64,000 nt of DNA from JAAYED01 sp040772225 (GTDB lineage: Bacteria > Chloroflexota > Anaerolineae > UBA1429): contig JAXGYO010000002.1 in NCBI GenBank assembly GCA_040772225.1, positions 1,116,001 to 1,180,000 on the forward strand. The letters are read 5' to 3'. Made by a program: the position numbers and the translations under genes. The notes under the pieces were generated by a model that saw only the letters and a program-made list of their open reading frames with translations, was not told the DNA's origin and made no database searches. Of this stretch, positions 32,299-40,633 are shown in pieces; the stretch's first letter is position 1; every line of letters starts with the position of its first letter.

Positions 32299-33813
32299 CT
32301 ACTCGCGCTCCACCGGGGTGTTGGGGATGATCCAGGTGATCTGGCTCGCCGGCGGCACGGGAGTTAGCAGATAGACATCCACCCAACGATGCCAGAACTC
32401 CAGATTGTCATCATCAAAGCACAGATCGACCCGGCGGTTCTTGATTGCCGCACCGGTATCTCCAGCGAAACCGAGGCCATAGCCCGGCACGTACATCGGC
32501 TGCCGCATTGAGATCACCGTGGGATCCACGGCAATGACCCCCTTGCGTGCGGGCTCACCGAGCCGCGTATAGCCAAATGTGGGACTCGTGACGGGCGTGC
32601 CAGCGGTAGCCGCATTGTAGGATGTGGCCAGCATCCGTATCTTGCGCCAGTACTCGAGCGTGCCGCTGGGAGTCTCCAACTGGCGCACCACGATCCCGGT
32701 GCCGTACTCGATAATCCGGTCCTCTGGCTCACGGGCAACCCACGCCTCCTCCTCGATCCGCGTCACCTCGACACCATTCTCATAGTGTACACGCACCTGC
32801 TGACGCATCGCGCCCTCTTTACCCCAATTGGCAGTGCGCTTCTGGTCGATCTCCAGCTCCGGGTTCGCCTCCCAACGTGTCTCGAACGGAATCGGCACCT
32901 CCTCAATGAAGTACTCGTCATAGATGCGCACCACCGTAACGCGCATGCCATCGTATATCGCGGTGCTCTCTTGTGGAGAGACACGATCCTCGCCCTCAAG
33001 AGAGAGGCCCGCCTCAGCCAGGAGTTCGCCCACCGTTGTGGCCCGGGTGCGAAGCATCCTTACCTTACCATCGACATCGATACTCACGGGAGCTGCGCGC
33101 TGTATCTCTACCGTGAGTCCGGGAACCACGGGCCACTCGAGCCCCGGAACTATACGATCCCCTTCGTATACAGCAACACCCTCGCGCTGCAACGCCTCTC
33201 CCACCGTATCCGCGGTGGTCATGAACGCGCCAGGGGTACCATCGTCGATCACGGTGAGCCTGGTAGCGCGCACGATAGTCACATACTGCGGGCTCCGTAT
33301 CTTGTTAATCACTGCGGAAAGGCTAGCCCCCCGCTCGGGCGCCTGCACCGACAGCCCTTGTTGCGGGTCCAGACGGCCCTGAGGCGTCCACAACTCGTCC
33401 CACAATGCAAGCTCAATGCCATTCTCCGTTAGCGCACCGATAAGGTCGCCGTGGTGCATGTGGATCGTCGTGATGCGGCCCTCGCGTGATACTTGAACCG
33501 GCGTGGCGATGTTGAGGCGAATGGACGCTCCGGCAGCGAGTGCCTCATCGGAGGGAACGTCTACCACATCCCAGGACTCCAAATCGAGCCGGAGCTCTTT
33601 GAGTATGTCTTCTCCCGAGCGCCGCTGGGTATAGTGGACCACTGGAACGCCATTGATGTCGATGGTCACCCTGGTGCGGGTGTGCCCGTACAGCGACGCA
33701 AGATATCCGCCGCCGACGACGAGCCCCAGGGCGATCCCGCTTCGCCAGGGGAGACGGCCCAGCCGTATCACCATTCCGGCAAGGAGGTCTTTTGCTCGTG
33801 CCAGGGCAGTCAC
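32299..33813 (-). CDS. G5/DUF348 and 3D-domain cell-wall protein (YabE-like)
   Basis: A 504-residue exported, membrane-anchored protein: N-terminal helix (SGIALGLVVGGGYLASLYG), three ubiquitin-like DUF348 repeats (for example VTIDINGVPVVHYTQRRSGEDIL and VSIDVDGKVRMLRTRATTVGELL), a G5 domain (FIEEVPIPFETRWEANPEL) and a C-terminal 3D domain. The 3D domain shows GVIAVDPTVISM, LGFAGDTGAAIK and VDLCFDD, the three aspartates of the MltA-like double-psi barrel. Related YabE/Rpf-type proteins cleave or remodel peptidoglycan. GTG start overlaps the flavoprotein stop by four bases (GTGA); it precedes rsmA by four. Confidence 0.92.
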   Translation of the reverse strand: MTALARAKDLLAGMVIRLGRLPWRSGIALGLVVGGGYLASLYGHTRTRVTIDINGVPVVHYTQRRSGEDILKELRLDLESWDVVDVPSDEALAAGASIRLNIATPVQVSREGRITTIHMHHGDLIGALTENGIELALWDELWTPQGRLDPQQGLSVQAPERGASLSAVINKIRSPQYVTIVRATRLTVIDDGTPGAFMTTADTVGEALQREGVAVYEGDRIVPGLEWPVVPGLTVEIQRAAPVSIDVDGKVRMLRTRATTVGELLAEAGLSLEGEDRVSPQESTAIYDGMRVTVVRIYDEYFIEEVPIPFETRWEANPELEIDQKRTANWGKEGAMRQQVRVHYENGVEVTRIEEEAWVAREPEDRIIEYGTGIVVRQLETPSGTLEYWRKIRMLATSYNAATAGTPVTSPTFGYTRLGEPARKGVIAVDPTVISMRQPMYVPGYGLGFAGDTGAAIKNRRVDLCFDDDNLEFWHRWVDVYLLTPVPPASQITWIIPNTPVERE

Positions 33814-35075
33814 GGATGTACCCCTGTGGCGCCAGCTGCGACCTCGCCGGCCAGCCGGCCAGTCGCAAACGCTGCCTGGAGATTGTAGCCACCCGTAGAG
33901 CCCGCGATGTCGATCAGTTCTCCGGCAAAGAACAGGCCCCGCGCGAGCCTGGATCCCATCGTGTGGGGATCGATCTCGGCGGTAGCTACGCCGCCCAGCG
34001 TAACCATGGCCTCCTGAATTGGTCGCGTGGCCACGAGGGTCACTGGCAGTCCTTTGAGCACATCCACAACCCGCAGCCGGTCAGCAGCGCTCAGTTCCGC
34101 AACGGGCTTGCTTGGCCCGACGCAGGCAAGTCTCTGGACCACGCGGATCACCGCTGCCGGAGCCCTTCCCTGTAGCAGTGAACCCAGATGTGACCTGCCC
34201 GCCACCTGAAAGGCCAGCCTCAAGTCCTCATCCAGCGACTGAGACGTCACGTCCGGAAGCAGGTCTATCTTTAGCTGAATGGCTCCACGTTGAAAGTCTC
34301 GGCTGATGGACGAACTCAGATCCAGCGCGGCCGGCCCGGACAGGCCGTAGACCGTAAAGAGCAGATCGCCACGCATAACCGCCAGAATCTGCCGTCGCTG
34401 AGCGGCAACAAGAGCCACGTCGGCAAGACCGACGCCAGCCAAGTCTGGTATCCACGCATCAGTCGCCACCAGGGGCACCAGTCCGGGAGCGGGTGGAATC
34501 ACGCGGTGGCCGAGGCTCTCGGCCAGCCGGAAACCGTCCCCAGTCGACCCTGTAGCAGGATACGAGACCCCTCCCGTAGCCAGCACAACTGCTGCGGCGC
34601 CTATCGTTCGATCATCGACGGCCACACCGGTAACACAGCCCTGAACAACCTCTATCGCGCTAACAGGCGACCGGTACCGAAAGGTCACACTGTGCGCCAA
34701 ACACCACGCCCGCAGGGCCGCGAGCACGGTGTGAGCGTTGCGAGTAGCGGGGAAAACACGCCCATCGGGCTCGATCACAATGGGGACATCCCTCTCACGG
34801 AGGAAGGCGATCAGTTCGCGGGGCCCAAAGCGCTGCAGTGCCGCAAGACACCAATCGCCGTTAGGGCCAAGGTGCGCAGCAATACTCTGCGCATCGCCAG
34901 CGTGCGTCACATTGCCTCTGCCGCCACCGGTCAGCCTGAGCTTGTTGCCCAGACGTGGCGTCTTTTCGATGAGCAGGACGTCGGCGCCGCACTCTGCAGC
35001 GCGACCCGCTGCCATCATGCCGGCAGGCCCCCCGCCCACCACAATAACTCTATCGGACAAACTCTGGCACTCCAT
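33810..35075 (-). CDS. HI0933/YhiN-family FAD-dependent oxidoreductase
   Basis: A flavoprotein of about 421 residues. The FAD dinucleotide motif is VIVVGGGPAGMMAAGRAAECG, followed by the family's LLIEKTPRLGNKLRLTGGGRGN, VLATGGVSYPATGSTGDG and a C-terminal FAGELIDIAGSTGGYNLQAAFATG. The substrate is not known for the YhiN family. The start is uncertain. ATG at 35075 lacks a ribosome binding site, TTG at 35060 has GGAG nine bases before it, and longer starts run into the SRP RNA and its terminator. The gene lies 43 bases beyond the SRP RNA end, so it may depend on terminator read-through. Confidence 0.88.
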   Translation of the reverse strand: MECQSLSDRVIVVGGGPAGMMAAGRAAECGADVLLIEKTPRLGNKLRLTGGGRGNVTHAGDAQSIAAHLGPNGDWCLAALQRFGPRELIAFLRERDVPIVIEPDGRVFPATRNAHTVLAALRAWCLAHSVTFRYRSPVSAIEVVQGCVTGVAVDDRTIGAAAVVLATGGVSYPATGSTGDGFRLAESLGHRVIPPAPGLVPLVATDAWIPDLAGVGLADVALVAAQRRQILAVMRGDLLFTVYGLSGPAALDLSSSISRDFQRGAIQLKIDLLPDVTSQSLDEDLRLAFQVAGRSHLGSLLQGRAPAAVIRVVQRLACVGPSKPVAELSAADRLRVVDVLKGLPVTLVATRPIQEAMVTLGGVATAEIDPHTMGSRLARGLFFAGELIDIAGSTGGYNLQAAFATGRLAGEVAAGATGVHP

Positions 35076-35082
35076 ACAGAAG

Positions 35083-35109
35083 AAAGAGGCGAGAAGACCC
35101 CGCCTCTTT
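35083..35109 (-). terminator. Intrinsic terminator of the SRP RNA gene
   Basis: A nine-base-pair stem (35083-35091 with 35101-35109) around a nine-base loop; on the minus strand the left flank reads TTTCTTCTG after the stem. It sits just past the SRP RNA 3' end. Confidence 0.7.
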
Positions 35110-35117
35110 TTATGCAT

Positions 35118-35386
35118 TTGGCCGTGCACCCTCTGTTGTGACCACTCGCCGGCGCGTTCCGGCTGGCTTGCTCAGACCAGGCTGCCCCGCGTCACCCGAA
35201 GGACACTTCTTACCGCTGCTTCCTTCCGGACCTGACGGGGTTCGCAGGCCTCCGCCGCGCAGGACCCAATCTTCAACGCCGCCTGGCCGGACATTCACCA
35301 TCGAGCAGGCCCCGAGAAAGGGCATTCGACCCCGCTATAGCGGATTGCGGGTAAAGGGCACCGCTGGCTCCCCGTCTAGCACGACC
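35118..35386 (-). ncRNA. ffs: Large bacterial signal recognition particle RNA (with Alu domain)
   Basis: The apical SRP54-binding helix is unmistakable on the minus strand: GGTCCGGAAGGAAGCAGC (35215-35232), preceded by GTCA and by TTGGGTCCTGCGC. The RNA extends well beyond a 4.5S form. Its 5' part (GCTAGACGGGGAGCCAGCGG, then TGCCCTTTACCCGCAATCCG) closely matches what I recall of Bacillus scRNA, and the 3' end carries CAGAGGGTGCACGGCC. This gives about 268 nucleotides including an Alu domain. Ends are inferred from a consensus promoter on one side and a terminator on the other. It binds Ffh and directs membrane-protein targeting. Confidence 0.93.
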
Positions 35387-35392
35387 ATAATA

Positions 35393-35421
35393 AGCATACC
35401 AGCATGGAATCGATCTGTCAA
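35393..35421 (-). promoter_or_regulatory. SRP RNA promoter
   Basis: Perfect -35 TTGACA (35416-35421), 17-base spacer, TATGCT (35393-35398) with TGG before it. The predicted start at about 35386 matches the RNA 5' end. Confidence 0.75.
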
Positions 35422-35554
35422 AGATCGCACGCAGTTGGCGTGGTCAGCCCAGCGTCCAAGCCCGCAAGCCACCCTGTGACGCGGCTCGGAGCGACTATTC
35501 GGGTGATACAGCACATCGACTGAGTCGCCACAGTTAGGGGAGCCTATCGCCACG

Positions 35555-35563
35555 TGCTATAAT
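35555..35563 (+). promoter_or_regulatory. Extended -10 promoter of the ABC-F gene
   Basis: TGC-TATAAT (TATAAT 35558-35563), about 30 bases before the ATG; no good -35. Confidence 0.5.
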
Positions 35564-35593
35564 CCTCTGAGAATCCGATAGAGCGGTTGATGT

Positions 35594-37519
35594 ATGTCCA
35601 TCCTTTCTGCCCAGAATCTAGCCAAGTACTTTGGCGCGCAGGATGTGTTTCGCGAGATCAGCGTTGACCTGGCGCGTGGCGACAAAGTCGCACTGGTGGG
35701 CCCCAATGGCACCGGCAAGACGACGCTGCTGCGCATCTTGCTTGGTCTCGAAGAGCCCACTGAGGGCTCAGTCACCATGGCCCGGGGGCTGCGCGTTGGC
35801 TACCTGCCTCAACATGCCGAGCTCGTCAGTAATCACACGTTGCATGAAGAGATGCTGCACGTCTTTCATGATCTCCGCCGCCAGCAGGAGGCCTTGCTGA
35901 CCCTGGCGGAGGAGATGGCTCATGCGTCCAATCCGCAGGAGGCAATGGAGCGGTACGCCGCGGCAGAGCAACGCTTTGAGCTGGCGGGGGGCTACGCATA
36001 CGAGGCACAGATCCGTCGTGTGCTTGGCGGTCTGGGCTTTAGGGAAGAGATGTACACCTGGCCGGTTGCCGTGCTGAGCGGCGGGCAGGTGACGCGTGCG
36101 TTGTTGGCCAGGTTGCTCCTGCAAGAGCCCGATCTGCTGGTACTGGACGAGCCGACCAACTACCTGGACCTATCGGCGCTCGAATGGCTCGAGGGCTATC
36201 TCCAATCGCTGCCACAGACGCTTCTGGTGGTTTCGCATGACCGCCGGTTTCTCGACAAGGTGGTCACGCGCATTTGGGAACTGGACCGCGGACGGATAGA
36301 ACGCTACCGTGGCAATTACTCTCGTTATGTTCAACAGCGCCAGGAGCGGCGCGAACGACAGCGAAAAGAGTACGATGCGCAACAGGAGGAGATCGCCCGC
36401 ACGGAAGAGTTCATCAGGCGCTACAAGGCCGGTCAACGCAGCCGCGAAGCAGCGGGTCGGGAAAAGCGTCTGGCCCGTGTGGAGCGTATCGAGGCCCCCG
36501 ATACAGAGCGACGCATGCGCCTGCGGTTGAGCACCACGCTGAGGTCCGGTGACAGAGTGCTCATCAGCGAACAAGGCGTGGCCGTAGGCTACCGGGCGCG
36601 TCCGGACGCGATTCAGGACGACGGCCAGCCGCATCTGCTCTTTCGCTCCGGCCCGTTGCTGGTGGAGCGCGGACATTGTGTGGCGCTGCTGGGCCCGAAC
36701 GGGTCGGGCAAGACTACTTTTCTGCGGACGTTGCTGGGTGAGACGGAGCTGCTTGGGGGCGACCTGCGACTGGGCGCCAGTGTCAAGATCGGCTATTTAT
36801 CGCAGACTCAGCATGAGCTGGACCCCAGCCGCACCGTGATGCAACAGGTCATGGCAGCGGGACGCTTTGAGGCTGAGGCAGCACGGTCATTGCTGGCCCG
36901 CTATCTCTTTACCGGGGATGAAATCGACAAGCGGGTTGGCGATCTTTCGGGGGGCGAGCAATCGCGGGTGGCGCTGGCGCTGCTGTCCATTGTGGGGGCA
37001 AACCTCCTGATCCTGGATGAGCCCACGACACATCTGGACGTGGCTTCGCAAGAGATCCTGCAGGATGTGCTCACTGATTTTGCTGGCACGATTCTGCTGG
37101 TATCTCACGACCGCTTCCTGATGGATGCTCTGGCAACCCATGTCTGGGCTGTACGTGGGGGATGGTTGCACCAGTATGAGGGCAACTACTCGGCCTATCT
37201 GGCCCAGGAGGCCGAGCGGCAAGCGCAGGCAGCACTGGCGGCAGAACGCGAGAGCGCCCCTGAAACTGGACGGCGAAACGAACGACCAGCAGGGGGCGAA
37301 GAACGCAAGAGGCGCCTGGAGATGGAGGCGCTGGAGCGAGAGATCGAGGCGCTGGAGCGAGAGATCGACGAGACCGAACACCTGCTGAGCCAGGCCAGCA
37401 ACGCTCAGGACGGCGATCGGGTGAGGGAACTGAGCATAGGCTACCACGGTCTCCAGGCGTCACTGGCGGAGCGGCTTGAGCGCTGGGAGGAGATGGCGGA
37501 GACGGTCAGCGATGGCTAA
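35594..37519 (+). CDS. ABC-F family ATP-binding protein
   Basis: A 641-residue soluble protein with two ABC ATPase domains and no membrane part, the ABC-F layout. Domain 1: Walker A GPNGTGKTT, signature LSGGQ, Walker B LLVLDEPTNYLD. Domain 2: GPNGSGKTT, LSGGEQ, LLILDEPTTHLD. A charged linker (YVQQRQERRERQRKEY...FIRRYKAGQRSREAAGREKRL) separates them, and a C-terminal coiled coil with EALEREIEALEREI heptads follows about residue 560. ABC-F proteins bind the ribosomal E-site and rescue stalled translation; some give antibiotic resistance. The subfamily cannot be fixed by eye (Uup- or YdiF-like). Its last eight bases overlap coaE. Confidence 0.92.
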   Translation: MSILSAQNLAKYFGAQDVFREISVDLARGDKVALVGPNGTGKTTLLRILLGLEEPTEGSVTMARGLRVGYLPQHAELVSNHTLHEEMLHVFHDLRRQQEALLTLAEEMAHASNPQEAMERYAAAEQRFELAGGYAYEAQIRRVLGGLGFREEMYTWPVAVLSGGQVTRALLARLLLQEPDLLVLDEPTNYLDLSALEWLEGYLQSLPQTLLVVSHDRRFLDKVVTRIWELDRGRIERYRGNYSRYVQQRQERRERQRKEYDAQQEEIARTEEFIRRYKAGQRSREAAGREKRLARVERIEAPDTERRMRLRLSTTLRSGDRVLISEQGVAVGYRARPDAIQDDGQPHLLFRSGPLLVERGHCVALLGPNGSGKTTFLRTLLGETELLGGDLRLGASVKIGYLSQTQHELDPSRTVMQQVMAAGRFEAEAARSLLARYLFTGDEIDKRVGDLSGGEQSRVALALLSIVGANLLILDEPTTHLDVASQEILQDVLTDFAGTILLVSHDRFLMDALATHVWAVRGGWLHQYEGNYSAYLAQEAERQAQAALAAERESAPETGRRNERPAGGEERKRRLEMEALEREIEALEREIDETEHLLSQASNAQDGDRVRELSIGYHGLQASLAERLERWEEMAETVSDG

Positions 37520-38138
37520 ACCCTACGTCATCGGTCTGACAGGAAACATCGCCACGGGCAAGAGCACCGTCGCGGGGATGCTACGCGATCTCGGCGCCTG
37601 CATCATCGATGCAGACCAGGTAGCCCACAGTGTCATGCGAACAGGAACCGCAGTGCATGCGACGCTGGTGGAACGTTTCGGTCAGGGAATAGTAGCAGCT
37701 TCTGGCGAGATCGACCGGCGCGCGCTGGGAGCGATCGTGTTTTCCGACCCTGCGGCGTTGCGCGCTCTCGATGCCCTTGTGCATCCCGCCGTGCGCGTCG
37801 AGGTGCGGCGGCTGGTCAGTGAATGCGCACAGCCAGTTGTCGTCGTCGAAGCGATCAAGTTGCTGGAATCCGGCATGGATACGGATTGTGATACGATATG
37901 GGTTGTCACAGCGCCGAGAGAGGCCCAGATCGCTAGGGTCATGCAACGCTCAGGCCTCACGCGCGAGCAGGCCGAACAGCGCATCGACGCCCAGGGGCCA
38001 CAATGCGATAAAGTGCGACGTGCCAATACCGTCATCGATAACGCATCCTCCCTGGCCTGCACCAGGCGCCAGGTAGAACGGGCCTGGGGACGGACTTTTG
38101 GGATTGTGCCACGCCCGATGGAAGAGGACCCTCGATGA
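37512..38138 (+). CDS. coaE: Dephospho-CoA kinase
   Basis: A 208-residue P-loop kinase for the last step of coenzyme A synthesis. The N-terminus YVIGLTGNIATGKSTVAGMLRDLG holds Walker A (GNIATGKST); IIDADQVAH carries the conserved Asp; LVHPAVRVEVRR and VVEAIKLLESG are family segments (the latter in place of the common VPLLFE). A further match is the late RANTVIDNASS stretch. ATG at 37512 overlaps the ABC-F stop; its own stop overlaps the amidase start (ATGA), so the three are coupled. Confidence 0.93.
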   Translation: MAKPYVIGLTGNIATGKSTVAGMLRDLGACIIDADQVAHSVMRTGTAVHATLVERFGQGIVAASGEIDRRALGAIVFSDPAALRALDALVHPAVRVEVRRLVSECAQPVVVVEAIKLLESGMDTDCDTIWVVTAPREAQIARVMQRSGLTREQAEQRIDAQGPQCDKVRRANTVIDNASSLACTRRQVERAWGRTFGIVPRPMEEDPR

Positions 38139-39145
38139 AGGAGCGGCGCAGCCACATGATGCCGCATGTACGCGTTCCAATGATCCTCACAGCCCTGTTG
38201 TTGCTCCTCCTTGGCGCTTTTGCCTGCGCACCCGGGAATCAGTCCCAGGTGTCTCTCGCTAACACCGTAGCATCGCCGACGAACCTGGCTCTGCCCAGGA
38301 TGAATACCGCGCCCCCCCCAACCGCTACAGCCACGGCCGCCAGGCCAGAACCGACAGTAGTGCCCAGTGTGACACGTACGTTCACGCCGGAGCCCACTCC
38401 GACACCGACGATCCGCGCTTTTCTCGTCGCAGTTGACCCGGGCCACGGTGGCGTGGACCTCGGAGCGCGTCGCTTTGACGAACAGGGGCACATGGTCTAC
38501 CACGAGAGCACTGTGAACCTGGATCTGGGGCTGCTGCTGCGCGATGAACTGCTCAGCCGGGGGTTCCAGGTAGTCATGACGCGCGACACCGATCGCGCCG
38601 TAAATGAGGATGAGGTCGATGTGACGGGTGATGGTGAGTTCGAGTACACCCTGGATGAGACCCAGGCTCGCGTGGATCTGATCAATGCCAGCGGAGCGGA
38701 CCTGCTTTTATCACTGCATCACAATGCCTACATGAGCGCATCGGGCGAAGAAGATTCGGAGGTGGGTGGCATTCAGACCTACTACTGCGCTGATCGCGAG
38801 TTTGCGGAAGACAACTATCGCTTTGCAGTGCTCATCCACGAACATCTGATCAAGGCCATTCGCAGCTATGGCTACGATATACAGGATCGCGGGGTACTGG
38901 ACGATGCCGTGCTCGTCACGCCAGACAGCCCTGGCCGCCACTTGATCATGCTGGGACCTGAGTCGGAGCGGATCGTGCGGCCCTCGCAGATGCCCGGGGC
39001 CCTCAGTGAGCCGCTCTTTATCACACACACGGAGGAGGGGTTGCTGGCGCGCGAACCCGAGTTTCTGGCTGCGCTGGCAGTGGCCTATGCCGACGCGATT
39101 GAAGCCTATGTCGACGGCAATGCGACGGGGCAGGAGTCGCCCTGA
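38135..39145 (+). CDS. N-acetylmuramoyl-L-alanine amidase lipoprotein
   Basis: A 336-residue Amidase_3 enzyme that cleaves the bond between N-acetylmuramic acid and the stem peptide. The signal MILTALLLLLLGAFAC ends in Cys31, an acceptable but not ideal lipobox. A Pro/Thr-rich spacer follows. Zinc ligands are in AVDPGHGG (His104), YHESTVNLDL (Glu124) and LLLSLHHNAY; the catalytic Glu is expected in the C-terminal part. The domain has an insertion around 180-230 (acidic NEDEVDVTGDGEFEY segment). It is coupled to coaE by ATGA overlap and ends directly against the dtd stop. Confidence 0.88.
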   Translation: MKERRSHMMPHVRVPMILTALLLLLLGAFACAPGNQSQVSLANTVASPTNLALPRMNTAPPPTATATAARPEPTVVPSVTRTFTPEPTPTPTIRAFLVAVDPGHGGVDLGARRFDEQGHMVYHESTVNLDLGLLLRDELLSRGFQVVMTRDTDRAVNEDEVDVTGDGEFEYTLDETQARVDLINASGADLLLSLHHNAYMSASGEEDSEVGGIQTYYCADREFAEDNYRFAVLIHEHLIKAIRSYGYDIQDRGVLDDAVLVTPDSPGRHLIMLGPESERIVRPSQMPGALSEPLFITHTEEGLLAREPEFLAALAVAYADAIEAYVDGNATGQESP

Positions 39146-39613
39146 TCAGCCTTTGGCATTGCCGCGGCGTGAAATATCGGTGTCCAGCATCAGCGTCACG
39201 GGACCGTCGTTGTGTATCTCCACCAGCATATGGGCACGGAAGCGCCCCCTGGCTATTGGCACGCCCTGTGCGGCGAGTTGCTCGCAAAACAAGTCAAACA
39301 GTGGTTCTGCAGCCTCCGGTGAGGCTGCGTCCGCAAAGCTTGGCCGGCGGCCTCGGCGGGCGTCGCCGTACAACGTGAACTGCGGGATGACCAGCGCACT
39401 CCCCGCGGTATCCAGCAAGGACAGATTCATCGCCCCTTGATCGTCTTCAAAGATGCGCAGGCTGGCGACTTTGGCGGCTAGCCAGGCTGAAGCTGCGTGA
39501 TCGTCAGTGGCCGTGATGCCCAGGAGGATGACGAGGCCTGAACGGATCTGCCCGATGGTGATGCCATCGACACTGACGGCCGCCCGCGTGACACGCTGTA
39601 AGAGTGCCCTCAT
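39146..39613 (-). CDS. dtd: D-aminoacyl-tRNA deacylase
   Basis: A 155-residue DTD that hydrolyses D-amino acids (and glycine mischarged on tRNA-Ala) from tRNA. It starts MRALLQRVTRAAVSVDG, has GLVILLGIT, NLSLLDTAGSALVIPQFTLYGDARRGRRPSF with the active-site SxxVPQ-type motif read here as SALVIPQ, and ends with VEIHNDGPVTLMLDT, the cross-subunit Gly-Pro motif (normally NxGPVT). Stop codons of dtd and the amidase are back to back with no room for a terminator. Confidence 0.95.
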   Translation of the reverse strand: MRALLQRVTRAAVSVDGITIGQIRSGLVILLGITATDDHAASAWLAAKVASLRIFEDDQGAMNLSLLDTAGSALVIPQFTLYGDARRGRRPSFADAASPEAAEPLFDLFCEQLAAQGVPIARGRFRAHMLVEIHNDGPVTLMLDTDISRRGNAKG

Positions 39614-39679
39614 GGCCGAGGTTGCCCCGTCTTGTTGCCTACGGGCAGATATGTTATCGTCTGGTTGGAGGGCGGCTGC

Positions 39680-39979
39680 ATGGTAAAAATCATCATGTAC
39701 TGGAACATCCGTGAAAAGAAAGAGTCCGAGTATCTGGAATTCCTCACACAGGAGTTTGCCAAGTCCATCCTTGCCATGGGAATTCAGCCAACCGATGCGT
39801 GGTATGTGGTGTGGGGACAGGGACCGCAGGTGCTCGCCGGCGGGACGACTGAGGATCTCGATAGCATGGAACAGGCTCTCAACAGCCCCGAATGGGCTAG
39901 CTTTCAGGAGCGCCTATCACAGCTCGTCACCGACTTCCAATACAAGGTTGTCGAACAGACGGGCGGTTTCCAGCTCTAG
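39680..39979 (+). CDS. Hypothetical protein, possible dimeric alpha/beta barrel
   Basis: A 99-residue protein, MVKIIMYWNIREKKESEYLE onward, with the alternation of a short edge strand, an amphipathic helix (EFLTQEFAKSILAMGI), strands (DAWYVVWG, VLAGGTT) and a second helix (DLDSMEQALNSPEWASFQERLSQLV). This resembles NIPSNAP or antibiotic-monooxygenase-like dimeric barrels, without obvious catalytic residues. GGAGG lies eight bases before the ATG. It lies between divergent dtd and convergent fmdB and is probably monocistronic. Confidence 0.68.
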   Translation: MVKIIMYWNIREKKESEYLEFLTQEFAKSILAMGIQPTDAWYVVWGQGPQVLAGGTTEDLDSMEQALNSPEWASFQERLSQLVTDFQYKVVEQTGGFQL

Positions 39980-40026
39980 TCAGGCCCGGAGAGAGGCTTC
40001 CCCTGTCACACCGGATGCCCGCTTGC

Positions 40027-40326
40027 TTACTTTTCCGTGGACTTGGCGTCGGGTGTCGTCTTGACCTCGCTCGCCGTAGTTGCCGGTTTGGTTTCGGACT
40101 TGACCTCACCGTCCGCCTTCTGCTCCGGTTTGGACACCAGGGCGTTGCCCTTTTTGTTGTCCGTCACATAGAACCCGCTCCCCTTGAAGATAACCCCTAC
40201 GGGCTGGATAACGCGGTGCACAGGCCCATCACACTCAGGGCATAGCTTGAGGGGCTCTTCCGAAAAGTGCTGAAAGCGCTCAAAGCGAACGCCACAGGCA
40301 TCACACTTGTACTGGTACGTCGGCAT
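40027..40326 (-). CDS. FmdB-type zinc ribbon protein
   Basis: A 99-residue protein with an N-terminal zinc ribbon MPTYQYKCDACGVRFERFQH, then LCPECDGPVHRV, giving two CxxC pairs, and the family's KGSGFYVTDN segment. The last 40 residues are a Lys/Thr/Glu-rich disordered tail. FmdB-like proteins are putative regulators, but function is unproven. AGGAGGT ten bases before the ATG and a TATAAT promoter support the start. Confidence 0.88.
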   Translation of the reverse strand: MPTYQYKCDACGVRFERFQHFSEEPLKLCPECDGPVHRVIQPVGVIFKGSGFYVTDNKKGNALVSKPEQKADGEVKSETKPATTASEVKTTPDAKSTEK

Positions 40327-40395
40327 TAGCGCCCTTACCTCCTGAAATCGTGAGATGCGGGCCGCGACGATTGTCCATCGAGGCCACACCTGCTC

Positions 40396-40424
40396 ATTAT
40401 ACCCCCCACAGCGCTTCGAGCCAA
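40396..40424 (-). promoter_or_regulatory. Promoter of the FmdB gene
   Basis: TTGGCT (40419-40424), 17 bases, TATAAT (40396-40401). In the 307-base gap 40327-40633 I see this promoter and the opposing one at 40554, and nothing else. Confidence 0.65.
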
Positions 40425-40553
40425 ATGGAATTCTACACTCACTACACGCTCGTTGTCCCCTGGCTTTGCTCTCGGAACCTACGATGCCGAGATGGCGACG
40501 TCACCTCACGCCGGTCGCACATGCAGACATCAGCCAGGTGCACAGGGGTGCTG

Positions 40554-40583
40554 TTGACTCCGACTACCTGGCAAAGCTATGAT
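40554..40583 (+). promoter_or_regulatory. Promoter of the enolase-superfamily gene
   Basis: TTGACT (40554-40559), 18 bases, TATGAT (40578-40583), 50 bases before the ATG. Confidence 0.6.
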
Positions 40584-40633
40584 CCCGTCGAAGGTCAACC
40601 GCTCGGGCACGCTGACAGGTGTGAGAGGAGAAC

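Noticed and set aside
34290..35141. A 283-codon plus-strand frame opposite the flavoprotein
   Set aside because: Antisense to a gene with clear FAD motifs and running into the SRP RNA; no ribosome binding site and no recognisable protein features.
35110..35325. A 71-codon minus-strand open frame
   Set aside because: It lies entirely within the SRP RNA, whose conserved loop and arms explain the sequence.
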